Part shown: positions 23,971 to 32,344 of the stretch, in pieces
Numbering within the stretch: position 1 is the first letter of the stretch
How the letters are laid out: every line of letters begins with the position of its first letter
Assembly: GCA_031389045.1 (NCBI GenBank)
Contig: JANMSE010000328.1
Coordinates: forward strand, 1-32,837
DNA from: JABFSC01 sp031389045
GTDB taxonomy: Bacteria; Desulfobacterota; Binatia; Bin18
Direction: 5' to 3'
Length of the DNA stretch: 32,837 nt
Position numbers and translations under genes: made by a program
Notes under the pieces: model-generated
What the model was told of the DNA's origin: nothing
What the model saw: the letters and a program-made list of their open reading frames with translations, nothing else
Databases searched by the model: none

Positions 23971-26900
23971 TTACCACGTATCCACACACGCCCGTTTCTT
24001 GCCCTGCCGCGGTGCCACTGGCGGAGCCGAGCGTAACGCGCTTATCACCCAGCGTCGCGATTCCAGCGGATCAATCACCTCGTCAATCTCCAGATGCGCG
24101 GCCATGTTGGTGCCTTTGCCCGCTTGGTAGGCGCGGGCCACCATCTGCTCGAACAGGACTTTGCGCTCAGTTGGGTCCGCCACCGCCTCTAGCTCCTTGC
24201 GAAAACCGAGTTTCACCGCGCCCTCTAGTCCCATGCCGCCAAACTCCCCAGTGGGCCACGCCACCGTGAAATAGGGCGCGCGGAAACTGGCTCCCGCCAT
24301 TGCCTGTGCGCCGAGACCATAGCCTTTGCGCAGCACGATGGTGAAGTATGGGACGGTGAGGTTGGCACCGATCACAAACAGGCGGCTACAGTGGCGTACC
24401 AACGCCGTCTTCTCCACTTCTGGTCCCACCATCATGCCGGGCGTATCGCACAAGAAAAGAATCGGAATGTCGTACGCATCACAGAGCTGCATGAACCGCG
24501 CCGCTTTATCCGCACCTTCACTATCAATGGCACCAGCAAGATGCGTCGGGTTGTTGGCGATCACGCCCAGCGGTCGTCCCTCGACACGGATGAACGCGGT
24601 CACCATGCCGTGTCCAAAATGGCGACGTAGCTCCAAGACCGAGTCGGTGTCCGCCAGCGTTTCAATCACTGACCTCACGTTGTAAATGCGTAAGCGATTC
24701 TCTGGGATAATGCCGCGCAGTATCCGTTGATCCGCGCATTCCCATTGCGCGACCGGACCTTGAAAGTACGACAGATAACGCTTGGCGGCGTACACCGCTT
24801 CCGCTTCGTCCGCGACGGGAATATCGACCACGCCATTGGGGACCTGCACGGACATGGGGCCAACTTCATCCGGGCGAAAAACGCCCAGTCCGCCACCTTC
24901 AATCATCGCCGGTCCCCCCATGCCAATGGAAGAGTTGGCCGTGGCGATCACTACATCACAACAGCCCAACAGCGCGGCATTACCAGCGAAGCACCGTCCA
25001 GAGTTGATGCCCACCAGCGGCACTAAGCCGCTCAGTCTGCCGAAGTTATGGAAGGTCATGATGTTCAGACCCGCCGGACTCGGCCAATCGACATCACCGG
25101 GGCGACCACCTCCACCTTCAGTGAAGACGACCACGGGCAAGCGTGCGTGTTCCGCCAAGGCAATCAGACGATCTTTTTTCTCGTGGTTCCGCATGCCTTG
25201 CGTCCCCGCCAGGACCGTATAGTCGTAGCCAAGCACGGCACAACGTGATTTTTCATCGGGGAAAAGGTGGCCGTTCACGCGGCCAATGCCCGTGACCATG
25301 CCGTCAGCAGGGGTATTTTTGATGAGGTCTTCCATCGAACGGCGTTGCCGTTGGGCGGCAACCGCCAGTGACCCGTATTCGACAAACGAATCGGGGTCGC
25401 AAAGATCATCAATGTTCTCCCGCGCCGTGCGTTGCCCGGTCTTGCGTCGGCGCGCGACCGCGTCAGGCCGTGCGGCATCGAGCGTAATGGCATGCCGTGC
25501 ATGCACTTCGGCGAGATCGGGACGAATAGCGTCAAGATCGACGAGCACCGCCTCTTGGGCTTGCGCGATGCCGACATCGGCCTCTTCAATGAACGCGAGC
25601 GGGTGGCCCTCGAAAATGGTATCACCCTTGGTGACGGTGAGCCGTTGCACGATGCCGCTGACGTCAGCTTGTACCACGTGCTCCATCTTCATTGCTTCCA
25701 TAATCAGCAGTTGCTGCCCCTTATGCACCAAGTCGCCCTCGTTCACGTCGATACTGACGATGGTGCCTTGGATCGGGGCTTTGATCGCCACCGTACCTTC
25801 TGGTCCGCCAATGTCAGGTGAGGCATTGGTGAAAGTGGGCACGCTGAACGACGCGCTGACTGTCTCGCTTTCGCTCTTGCCGTGGCTCAACACCGCCAAC
25901 GGGTCAAGAGAATCGAGCTTGGCACCCGCGCGAGCCGGTTGGGCGGCGCGTGGGTCCGCGGGTTGCGCGAAGAAGAGTTGGCGATGGGCTCCATTGGTCG
26001 ATGTGACCAGCTCCGTGAGATGTTCCTCGACAAAACGAGTGTAGACGCGATTGGCGATAAATTCTGGATGTTGGAGCAGACTCTGCAAAAACGGAATGTT
26101 GGTCGCGACCCCTTCGATCTTGAATTCACACAAGGCGCGATAGGTTCTGGCGACCACATCGGAGAAACGGTTGGAGCGCGTGTGTCCAATCAGCTTCGCC
26201 AGCAACGAGTCAAAACTTGGACTCGTGCGATACCCGACATAGCCAAAGGTGTCGGTGCGCAGGCCAGGACCGGACGGCACCTCAAAGGCACTGAGTGTGC
26301 CACCCGCTGGGCGCACAGTGCCATCCGCCACCAAGGTTTCCATATTGACCCGCACCTGCATCGCGAATCCACGTGGCGTCGGGATGTCAGCTTGTTGGAG
26401 TCCTAACTCCGCGAGCGAACGCCCCGCCGCGAGTTGGAGTTGTGTTTGCACGATGTCGATGCCCGTCACTTCCTCCGTCACTGTGTGTTCGACCTGTAAT
26501 CGTGCGTTAGCTTCAATGAAGGCGAAAGGGGCGTTTTCATGTTGCGTTGTGGCATCGACCAGAAACTCAAACGTTCCCACGTTCTCATAGCGAACGGCTT
26601 CCGCGAGTTGGACGGCGGCGGCGGTCAGGCGTGCCCGCAGGGTTGGCGTGAGGGATGGACTGGGAGCGATTTCGACGAGCTTCTGATGACGTCGTTGAAT
26701 GGTGCACTCGCGCTCGCCCAGATGGCTTACGGCACCAGAGCCGTCGCCGAGAATTTGCACTTCGATATGCCGAGCGCGCGGTAACAGTTGCTCGACATAC
26801 ACGTCGCCATTGCCAAAGGCTTGTCGCGCTTCTGATTGGCAGCGGGTGTAGGCTTCCTCCACGTCTTGAGGCTGAAAGACGGCTCGCATGCCACGGCCAC

Positions 26901-27393
26901 CACCACCAGCCACGGCTTTCATCATCATCGCGCCGCCATCACCCAAGGCGGCAAGAAACGCACGCGCTTGCTCCAGGCTCGTCGGTCCTGAAGTCCCTTT
27001 CATCACCGGGACGCCACAGCGTTCGGCTAAGGCACGTGCCCGGCCTTTGTCACCGAACATCTCCAGAACCTCGACACGTGGGCCGACAAAGGTGATCCCT
27101 TCCTCGGCGCAGCGGCGGGCGAACGTGGCATTCTCGCTGAGAAAGCCGTAGCCGGGATGGAGGGCATCACAGCCAGATTCCTTGGCCGCGGCGATGATCT
27201 GTTCAATGTCGAGATATGGAGCGACGCCTTTGCCACGGAGTGGGCGCGTCTCGTCCGCCTTGCGGAGGTGCAGAGACAGGGCGTCATCTTCGGAAAAGAT
27301 AGCGACGGTGCGAATCTCCAGTTCGGCAGCCGCGCGCATAATGCGGATGGCGATCTCGCCACGGTTGGCGATCAGTAGATGTGTGAGCTTCAT
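23971..27393 (-). CDS. Single-chain biotin-dependent acyl-CoA carboxylase (BC-BCCP-CT, LCC type)
   Basis: Carboxylates an acyl-CoA using ATP, bicarbonate and biotin. The 1140 residues hold a biotin carboxylase domain (about 1-455: HLLIANRGEIAIRI, VAGGGGRGMRAV, IEANARLQVEHTVTEE). A linker and a biotin carrier domain with EAMKMEHV follow (biotinyl Lys 569, codon 25687-25689). A carboxyltransferase with both halves (about 625-1140: FTEGGGGRPGDV, NSSIGMGGPAMIEGGGLG, PILFLCDTPGMMVG, EFGGMGLEGAVKLG) completes it. This order on one chain matches the long-chain acyl-CoA carboxylases; substrate choice cannot be read. An LLM oxidoreductase lies upstream on the same strand, 160 bases away. The reading frame is intact. 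Confidence 0.95.
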   Translation of the reverse strand: MKLTHLLIANRGEIAIRIMRAAAELEIRTVAIFSEDDALSLHLRKADETRPLRGKGVAPYLDIEQIIAAAKESGCDALHPGYGFLSENATFARRCAEEGITFVGPRVEVLEMFGDKGRARALAERCGVPVMKGTSGPTSLEQARAFLAALGDGGAMMMKAVAGGGGRGMRAVFQPQDVEEAYTRCQSEARQAFGNGDVYVEQLLPRARHIEVQILGDGSGAVSHLGERECTIQRRHQKLVEIAPSPSLTPTLRARLTAAAVQLAEAVRYENVGTFEFLVDATTQHENAPFAFIEANARLQVEHTVTEEVTGIDIVQTQLQLAAGRSLAELGLQQADIPTPRGFAMQVRVNMETLVADGTVRPAGGTLSAFEVPSGPGLRTDTFGYVGYRTSPSFDSLLAKLIGHTRSNRFSDVVARTYRALCEFKIEGVATNIPFLQSLLQHPEFIANRVYTRFVEEHLTELVTSTNGAHRQLFFAQPADPRAAQPARAGAKLDSLDPLAVLSHGKSESETVSASFSVPTFTNASPDIGGPEGTVAIKAPIQGTIVSIDVNEGDLVHKGQQLLIMEAMKMEHVVQADVSGIVQRLTVTKGDTIFEGHPLAFIEEADVGIAQAQEAVLVDLDAIRPDLAEVHARHAITLDAARPDAVARRRKTGQRTARENIDDLCDPDSFVEYGSLAVAAQRQRRSMEDLIKNTPADGMVTGIGRVNGHLFPDEKSRCAVLGYDYTVLAGTQGMRNHEKKDRLIALAEHARLPVVVFTEGGGGRPGDVDWPSPAGLNIMTFHNFGRLSGLVPLVGINSGRCFAGNAALLGCCDVVIATANSSIGMGGPAMIEGGGLGVFRPDEVGPMSVQVPNGVVDIPVADEAEAVYAAKRYLSYFQGPVAQWECADQRILRGIIPENRLRIYNVRSVIETLADTDSVLELRRHFGHGMVTAFIRVEGRPLGVIANNPTHLAGAIDSEGADKAARFMQLCDAYDIPILFLCDTPGMMVGPEVEKTALVRHCSRLFVIGANLTVPYFTIVLRKGYGLGAQAMAGASFRAPYFTVAWPTGEFGGMGLEGAVKLGFRKELEAVADPTERKVLFEQMVARAYQAGKGTNMAAHLEIDEVIDPLESRRWVISALRSAPPVAPRQGKKRACVDTW

Positions 27394-27430
27394 AGAGGGC
27401 GTACCTTTCGAGGGTGAGGCCGAAAGTGGT

Positions 27431-27544
27431 CAGCCGTCAGCTTTCAGCAAGAGCAAGGAGTTACACACTTTGAGAGTTTGTGGGTGTGGAGAAATTGGAA
27501 AAAATCTTCCGTGGACCTTGTCTGGCTGATTGCTGAGAGCTGAA
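27431..27544. repeat. Paired CAGC/GCTGA-type repeats between oxidoreductase and carboxylase genes
   Basis: CAGCCGTCAGCTTTCAGC (27431-27448) and GCTGATTGCTGAGAGCTGAA (27525-27544) are rough inverse complements and could form a long imperfect stem in the 160-base gap. They resemble the GTCAGTAGTCAGT-style sequence at 5864-5884. I see nothing else in this gap. Confidence 0.45.
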
Positions 27545-27553
27545 CACTGTCTG

Positions 27554-28405
27554 TCATGCCAACTTCCGAGCAATGTCCGCGTAGCGATCCAAGAAGGGAA
27601 GGATTTCCTCGCGGCCAGAGGTGGGCGCACGCACGACGGTTCGTACCGCGCCCAGCGAACGATACCGCTCCAAGCGCTCCATACTCGCGGCATGGACACA
27701 GAAGAAGGAAATTGGCAGTGAACCAGGGGTACGTCCCGCCGCTCGTGCACGGTCGTGGAGATCGGCGATGGACGCGGGCATGTCGGCAATGGCCGTCTCG
27801 ACGGGAATCCAACCATCGCACAGATCAACCGCGCGTTGCCGCCCGGTCGGCGAGTTCAGACTCCCCAATAGGATTGGGGGATGCGGTGTGGTGAGTGGTT
27901 TGGGATACGACCATATCCGGTCAAAATTGACGAATTCACCATGATACGAGGCTTCATGCTCGGTCCAGAGGACCTTCATGGCTTCGAGCCGCTCGGTCAA
28001 CACTTTCCAACGTTTGCGCGGGGGCGTGCCGTGGTTGGCCATTTCCTCTTTATTCCAACCCGCGCCCACACCAAAGAGGAACCGTCCATTGGAGATGCGG
28101 TCCAGCGAAGCAACCTGTTTCGCTTGCACGATGGGGTCATGTTCGACCACGAGGGAGATGCCAGTGCCGAGCTTGAGGGTTTTCGTCACGGCAGCGGCGG
28201 CGGCCAACCCAATGAACGGATCGGACATGTGGACATACTCTTCGGGCAATTCTCCGCCTCCGGGATACTGGGACTCGCGGTTCGCGGGGATGTGGGTGTG
28301 TTCGGGGAGCCACAACGACTCAAAGCCCCGGGCTTCGCATTCTCGCGCCAGTTCATCGGCGGGCAGGGTGTATTCAGTGTTGAAACTAAAGATGCCCAGT
28401 TGCAT
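27554..28405 (-). CDS. LLM-class F420-dependent oxidoreductase
   Basis: The 283 residues form a luciferase-like TIM barrel. Characteristic pieces are GIFSFNTEYTLP at the N-terminus, FESLWLPEHTHIP, LKLGTGISLV, DPIVQAKQVASLDRISNGRFLFGVGAGWN and PPILLGSLNSPTGR. It resembles the TIGR03619 subfamily of probable F420-dependent enzymes. The cofactor is inferred from family membership; FMN cannot be excluded. The substrate is unknown. Upstream of the carboxylase on the same strand, it may belong to a lipid or acyl-CoA pathway. Confidence 0.9.
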   Translation of the reverse strand: MQLGIFSFNTEYTLPADELARECEARGFESLWLPEHTHIPANRESQYPGGGELPEEYVHMSDPFIGLAAAAAVTKTLKLGTGISLVVEHDPIVQAKQVASLDRISNGRFLFGVGAGWNKEEMANHGTPPRKRWKVLTERLEAMKVLWTEHEASYHGEFVNFDRIWSYPKPLTTPHPPILLGSLNSPTGRQRAVDLCDGWIPVETAIADMPASIADLHDRARAAGRTPGSLPISFFCVHAASMERLERYRSLGAVRTVVRAPTSGREEILPFLDRYADIARKLA

Positions 28406-28556
28406 AACGCCTCCTTGTGTTGACGATGGTCACGCTGACCGGAGAGGTGTATCTCTTCAGGGGTGACAAGCCAAGGAGGGCAATCAAGGAACGGAATGGG
28501 CGAGAACTGAGTGGCAGCGCCATTTGCCATGCACCAGCTCGTAGGGGGCCACCGCT

Positions 28557-28772
28557 CTACGGGTATGCCACTTCTTCAGCCAGTACTTCAATTTCATGCG
28601 GGAATACCGGAACGATGAACCCTTGGTCCCATTGGACCATGACTAAGTCCCTACCGAGGTTCTCGGTCTCATACCGAATTGTCCCTTGTGCGTCTCTGCG
28701 TAAATCCCCCTCTACCGTCCGAACAAACTGGGTTGTCCGGCACCGCCACCCACTTCGTGTCCGATCGATCAT
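28557..28772 (-). CDS. Small conserved beta-rich protein
   Basis: AAAGGAG six bases before ATG 28772 fixes a 71-residue protein; a longer in-frame start is less likely. The sequence (TTQFVRTVEGDLRRDAQGTIRYETENLGRDLVMVQWDQG, then FPHEIEVL) has alternating strands and a WD-G turn as in small SH3-like barrels. Similar short proteins in environmental bacteria also read RYE-NLGR-L--V-WD-G----VFP-EIE. No function is known. It is divergent from the lipoprotein gene at 29085 and 151 bases from the LLM gene on the same strand. Confidence 0.75.
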   Translation of the reverse strand: MIDRTRSGWRCRTTQFVRTVEGDLRRDAQGTIRYETENLGRDLVMVQWDQGFIVPVFPHEIEVLAEEVAYP

Positions 28773-28800
28773 ACATGCTCCTTTCACGACCGATGATACA

Positions 28801-28829
28801 CATATAGCGATGCAAGTGTCGTACCACAA
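28801..28829 (-). promoter_or_regulatory. Possible promoter of the small beta-rich protein gene
   Basis: On the minus strand TTGTGG (28829-28824), 17 bases, then TATATG (28806-28801) in an AT-rich patch. It would give a leader of about 20 bases before ATG 28772. Both hexamers are only partial matches. Confidence 0.3.
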
Positions 28830-28954
28830 TAATAAAGTGAGATGTTTCCGTGAAATGATTGAAGAACTTCTCCTACCTTACGATTATTTTGCTGTTTGAT
28901 TAGTAGTTTTTCTGTGACATTTATCTACCTAGTGGTGAAAAAAGTGACACGTTC

Positions 28955-28990
28955 GGCAACCGCCAGCCCCTGTGCGGGAGTGGCGTTGCC
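28955..28990. repeat. GC-rich hairpin in the divergent intergenic region
   Basis: GGCAAC-CGCCA-G-CCC pairs with GGG-AG-TGGCG-TTGCC around CTGTGC. It is a long stem with one mismatched position in the divergent 312-base gap 28773-29084. The flank 28880-28950 is AT-rich and has two GTGACA boxes (about 28914 and 28944), which could be the worn end of an insertion sequence. Between divergent genes, a terminator role is unlikely. Confidence 0.6.
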
Positions 28991-29084
28991 GTTGCGAAGT
29001 CCACCCACACGGTCTATTTTGGCTCACGTTTTTTGGCGCTGGCGATTTTCTTGACAGTCCAGCTTGTCACATGAGGATTAGCGT

Positions 29085-29567
29085 ATGATGCGTGTCGGTA
29101 TATGGCTGATGGTCGTGAGTTGTACGGTGCTGAATGGCTGTTCGCGTATTTATCCCCCGGCCGCTTTTGTGAATTTCACAGCGCCGATTTATCCCGATGC
29201 CCGTCCGGAAAATTGTAACGTCACCTTGCTGACGCACCCACCGGCGGAGCCCTATGAAGTTTTCGCGCAGATCGCTGGCTATGCCGGGTCCGCTGAAATG
29301 TCGGAGCGGATGTTGGCGTTGATTAAGGAGAATGCGTGTGAGATCGGTGCCGACGCGCTCGTCCTCTCATCGATTCAACACGGTGACCACACCAACTCCG
29401 ATTCCATCTATCCGGACTGGGTGACCGCCGGTGAAGGGGGAGGGGAGGGCGAACGGTTCCAGCATTGGCAGGATAAACGCTACAACGTCGGGCAACGAGC
29501 GCTCGCGCTGGTGTACAAGAAAAATATCTCCACGCGATCTACCCAAGCAGTGAAGAGTGAAAAGTGA
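29085..29567 (+). CDS. Small outer-membrane-type lipoprotein
   Basis: GAGGA (29072-29076) precedes ATG 29085. The 160 residues have a lipoprotein signal (IWLMVVSCTVLNGC; Cys 19 lipidated) and a compact domain with two Cys (NCNVTLLTHPP, ENACEIGADALVLSS). The pattern AEPYEVFAQIAGYAGS, then LIKENACEIGADALVL, resembles YbjQ/DUF4156-like small lipoproteins in which a helix ends in GADA. The last ten residues (STRSTQAVKSEK) run into AGTGAAAAGTGAAGG repeat sequence, so the stop may be secondary. Function unknown. Confidence 0.75.
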   Translation: MMRVGIWLMVVSCTVLNGCSRIYPPAAFVNFTAPIYPDARPENCNVTLLTHPPAEPYEVFAQIAGYAGSAEMSERMLALIKENACEIGADALVLSSIQHGDHTNSDSIYPDWVTAGEGGGEGERFQHWQDKRYNVGQRALALVYKKNISTRSTQAVKSEK

Positions 29568-29590
29568 AGGGTCAAGAGTGAGGAGTCACT
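29551..29590. repeat. Degenerate GAGTGAAAAGTGAAGGGTCAAGAGTG tract
   Basis: Seven-base units (AGTGAAA, AGTGAAG, GGTCAAG, AGTGAGG) follow the same register as the AGTCAAA arrays at 9640 and 16701. They overlap the 3' end of the lipoprotein gene. Confidence 0.6.
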
Positions 29591-29645
29591 CGCTCATTTC
29601 TCTCCGCGCCTCTGCGTCTCCGCGTGAGGCGCAAGAGGCAGCCGG

Positions 29646-30518
29646 CTACGGGGTGCCACCCGCAGGTGTGCCACCCGCATCAAGATTTGTCTCTTGTACT
29701 CCGGTGATAGGCGCGAGGGTAAACAGCGTGGGCGGCAGTATCGGATTCAGTTCGAGCTGTTCATAGTAAATCGTAGCCTCCTGGTTGCCTTGGTGGTCCA
29801 CCAAGGCAATCTCGAACGGAAATTCCTGTCCCTGCACGGTGCGATAATCGGCAAGTGTCATTTGCGCCAAGAGGAGCCCCTCGCTGCTTTGTACCTCCCA
29901 GCGCATCAGACGCCGAGTTTTTTGCTCACACATAAATCGCTGTGTCCCGCCCCCTGGTATGGGGACCGTCAGCTCATACCGTGCGGACTCGGTGTCCAGC
30001 CGCACGGTTCCTTCATCTACATCTAGGGGCAGCAGCGGAAGCCCTAGCAGGAGGCTCGTGACCTGGCTGGCGGAGAGCATAATCCGCAGAAAACGAGCGG
30101 CGTTCCGTGGGGTCGCGGCTCCACGATACACTGTCTTCTCTCGTGGCAAATAGGCCGCTAATTGCTGCCCGTCGGTGGTGACGAGCGCCACGATGCCGAC
30201 CGGGGAAAAAAGTTCGAGTCGAAAATGGTCTGGCGCGGCGACCGCCACCGCTTGTCGCGCGGTGCCTTTTTCCGCTGTGTCCTTGTAGACGATGCGGGCC
30301 AGTCCCCGCAGGCTGGTCGTCTGAGTCCGACGATCGGTGAGCGCGCGCAATAACTCTGCTCCAGTCGGCGGAGCCGATACTGAAGACAAGGATGTTGGCG
30401 TTGGCGTTGATGCTGGAGGAAGTGGGATGAGGGTGCAACTCGCACCCAATAGCAGAAAGAGTGCGAGCGCGGGAATTTTCACGGTGATGCGGTCGGCGAA
30501 CCGAGGGAAATGGGGCAC
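29646..30518 (-). CDS. LolB/LolA-fold outer-membrane lipoprotein (DUF4292-like)
   Basis: The 290 residues include a lipoprotein signal (LALFLLLGASC; Cys 28 from GTG 30518, or closer to the start if GTG 30482 is used) and a Ser/Thr/Pro spacer. A half-barrel domain follows: LRGLARIVYKD, APDHFRLELFSPVGIVALVTTDG, QQLAAYLPREKTVYRG, and LADYRTVQGQEFPFEI. These match LolB/DUF4292-type proteins that handle lipids or lipoproteins at the outer membrane. The last ten residues (AGGTPAGGTP) come from a dispersed repeat. It starts nine bases after the TPR gene stop, in the common TPR-LolB gene order, so the two are likely co-transcribed. Confidence 0.8.
   Translation of the reverse strand: MPHFPRFADRITVKIPALALFLLLGASCTLIPLPPASTPTPTSLSSVSAPPTGAELLRALTDRRTQTTSLRGLARIVYKDTAEKGTARQAVAVAAPDHFRLELFSPVGIVALVTTDGQQLAAYLPREKTVYRGAATPRNAARFLRIMLSASQVTSLLLGLPLLPLDVDEGTVRLDTESARYELTVPIPGGGTQRFMCEQKTRRLMRWEVQSSEGLLLAQMTLADYRTVQGQEFPFEIALVDHQGNQEATIYYEQLELNPILPPTLFTLAPITGVQETNLDAGGTPAGGTP
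29648..29679 (+). repeat. Copy B of the 16-bp dispersed repeat, duplicated at 15 bp
   Basis: ACGGGGTGCCACCCGC (29648-29663) is identical to the reverse complement of 7807-7822. GTGCCACCCGCA recurs at 29653 and 29668. It encodes the AGGTPAGGTP tail of the LolB-like protein on the minus strand. Confidence 0.65.
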
Positions 30519-30527
30519 AGGTTGTGA

Positions 30528-32312
30528 CTAGACGCCGTTGTTCGTGGTGTTCTGCTCGTCGGCTACCGCGTCGATCTTGATGCGCAATCGTTGCTTCTGC
30601 TCTTCTTCCTTGGCATGGGTCAGCGCTTCACGGTAGGCGCGAGCAGCGTCCATCTGTCGTCCGACCTTGCCGTATGCGTCCCCTAAATGCTCGTTGACGG
30701 TGGGGTCTTGTCCGACCAGTTCGGCGGCGCGTTCAAGTTGCTGGACCGCTTTGACGTAATCACCACGCTGGTAGTACACCCAGCCCAGACTGTCGATATA
30801 GAACCCATCATTCGGTTCGATCTGCAGGGCCTGGCGGATCAACTTCTCGGCCTCATCCAGACGAATGCCCTGTTCCGCCCAAGTATAGCCCAGATAATTC
30901 AACGCGGCGGCATTTTTTGGGTTCAACTGCAACGCTTTTTCCATGTACGTGATGCAGCGCTGCTTATCCTTGAGTTCATCGTACACGGCCCCTAGCGTGA
31001 AGTGGTACTGGTCGTTTTCCGGCGCGAGGGTGATCATTTGCTCGAGCAGCTCAATGGCCTTTGGACGGTCCCCTTTTTCTCGGTGCAACGAGGCGAGGAA
31101 TCCGAGCAAATCGAGGTCATCTTTCTTGGTGATGCGGGCCTGTTCCGCCTCCACGATCGCCTCGGCAAGTTTGCCCTGTCGTTGATAGACATAACTCAGA
31201 TACATGCGGGCATCGGGATAGTACTCAGATGCCTGCTGGATGTCGGACAAGGTGGTGATGGCCTTGTCGTAGTCCTTACTCTCGGTGAGGACGGCTCCCA
31301 AGAAGTACCGGGCACGATCATTGTCGGGTTGGGAAGCAAGGACCAAATTAAGCTCAGTTTCCGCTTTTTGATACTCGCCTTTTTCTCGATAGATGAGGCT
31401 GATTTTGACGCGTGTTTCTTGTGGGTCGGACTCGACCTTTTCCAATTCGCGATATTGGACGAGCGCATCATCCAACTGTTTCTGGTCCAAATAGAATCGC
31501 CCCAGCCGTTTGCGGACTTGCGCGCTCTGGGGATTCAAGGTGAGGGCTTTCTGGTAAATTTCCATGGCGCGCTTGGGCTTTTTCTGTAGTTCCATGACGA
31601 GCGCCAGGTCTAAGAGGACGATTTCAGAATTGGGATTCAGCTTGAGGGCTTTCTGGTAATACGACTCGGCTTTTTGCAGATGGTTCGCCGCCGCGTGGAC
31701 CTGCCCAAGGTAGTAATACCCTAAAATGGAGCGGGGGTTGCCGCGCGTGAGTTTTTCCAGGACCGCGACCGCTTGGTCGAACTTTCCTTGCTTCGCATAC
31801 AACGTCCCTAAGTAGAGATACGGTTCTTGATTGGTTGGCGACCGCGCCAGCACCGCTTCGTATACTTTCGCGGCCTCTTCTTCTCGATTTAACGAAGAAA
31901 GGAGCCCGGCCATTAACAGTTCAGCTTCCGCATTGGTCGGGTCCTGCTCGCGCACTTTCTCACAATGATCAAGCGCTTCCGCCAACTTGCCTTTGCGGAC
32001 ATACAGCGTGGCGAGACGGAGACGTAACAGGGAACTATTGGGATCATTCGCCACCGCTTGTTCAAACGCCGTGAGCGCGATCTCTTGCTCTCCGCGATTC
32101 AGCGCGACTTGCCCTTTCAGGAAGTGGCCCAACGCCCGTTCGGCTGGGGTGAGGGCGATAGGGTCACCGGGAATCTTGAAGACCACAGGTGTCTCCTGTG
32201 AGGGTGGTGGAGCGGGAGGAGCCGGGCGCGTGGCTGCGCACGCGGCCACGAGAAGTGGGAGAAAGCCGAGAAAAATGGGGTAAAAAAAGCGCTTCCGCGC
32301 GGTCACACGCAT
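30528..32312 (-). CDS. TPR-repeat lipoprotein
   Basis: ATG 32312 gives 594 residues; an earlier in-frame ATG (32399) would overlap the upstream stress-protein gene and spoil the signal. A lipoprotein signal (FFYPIFLGFLPLLVAAC) and Pro-rich spacer are followed by at least a dozen TPR units of 34 residues: GEQEIALTAFEQAVANDPNS, AEALDHCEKVREQDPTNAEA, LQKAESYYQKALKLNPNS, KAIELLEQMITLAPEND, and others. TPR lipoproteins act as protein-docking scaffolds in outer-membrane assembly or polysaccharide export. The partner here is probably the LolB-like product of the next gene. Confidence 0.9.
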   Translation of the reverse strand: MRVTARKRFFYPIFLGFLPLLVAACAATRPAPPAPPPSQETPVVFKIPGDPIALTPAERALGHFLKGQVALNRGEQEIALTAFEQAVANDPNSSLLRLRLATLYVRKGKLAEALDHCEKVREQDPTNAEAELLMAGLLSSLNREEEAAKVYEAVLARSPTNQEPYLYLGTLYAKQGKFDQAVAVLEKLTRGNPRSILGYYYLGQVHAAANHLQKAESYYQKALKLNPNSEIVLLDLALVMELQKKPKRAMEIYQKALTLNPQSAQVRKRLGRFYLDQKQLDDALVQYRELEKVESDPQETRVKISLIYREKGEYQKAETELNLVLASQPDNDRARYFLGAVLTESKDYDKAITTLSDIQQASEYYPDARMYLSYVYQRQGKLAEAIVEAEQARITKKDDLDLLGFLASLHREKGDRPKAIELLEQMITLAPENDQYHFTLGAVYDELKDKQRCITYMEKALQLNPKNAAALNYLGYTWAEQGIRLDEAEKLIRQALQIEPNDGFYIDSLGWVYYQRGDYVKAVQQLERAAELVGQDPTVNEHLGDAYGKVGRQMDAARAYREALTHAKEEEQKQRLRIKIDAVADEQNTTNNGV

Positions 32313-32344
32313 GGCGGAAACGTAGCATGGGCGGAAATGGACGG

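Noticed and set aside
29051..29056. Perfect TTGACA before the lipoprotein at 29085
   Set aside because: No acceptable -10 box at 16-18 bases, and the start codon is too close.
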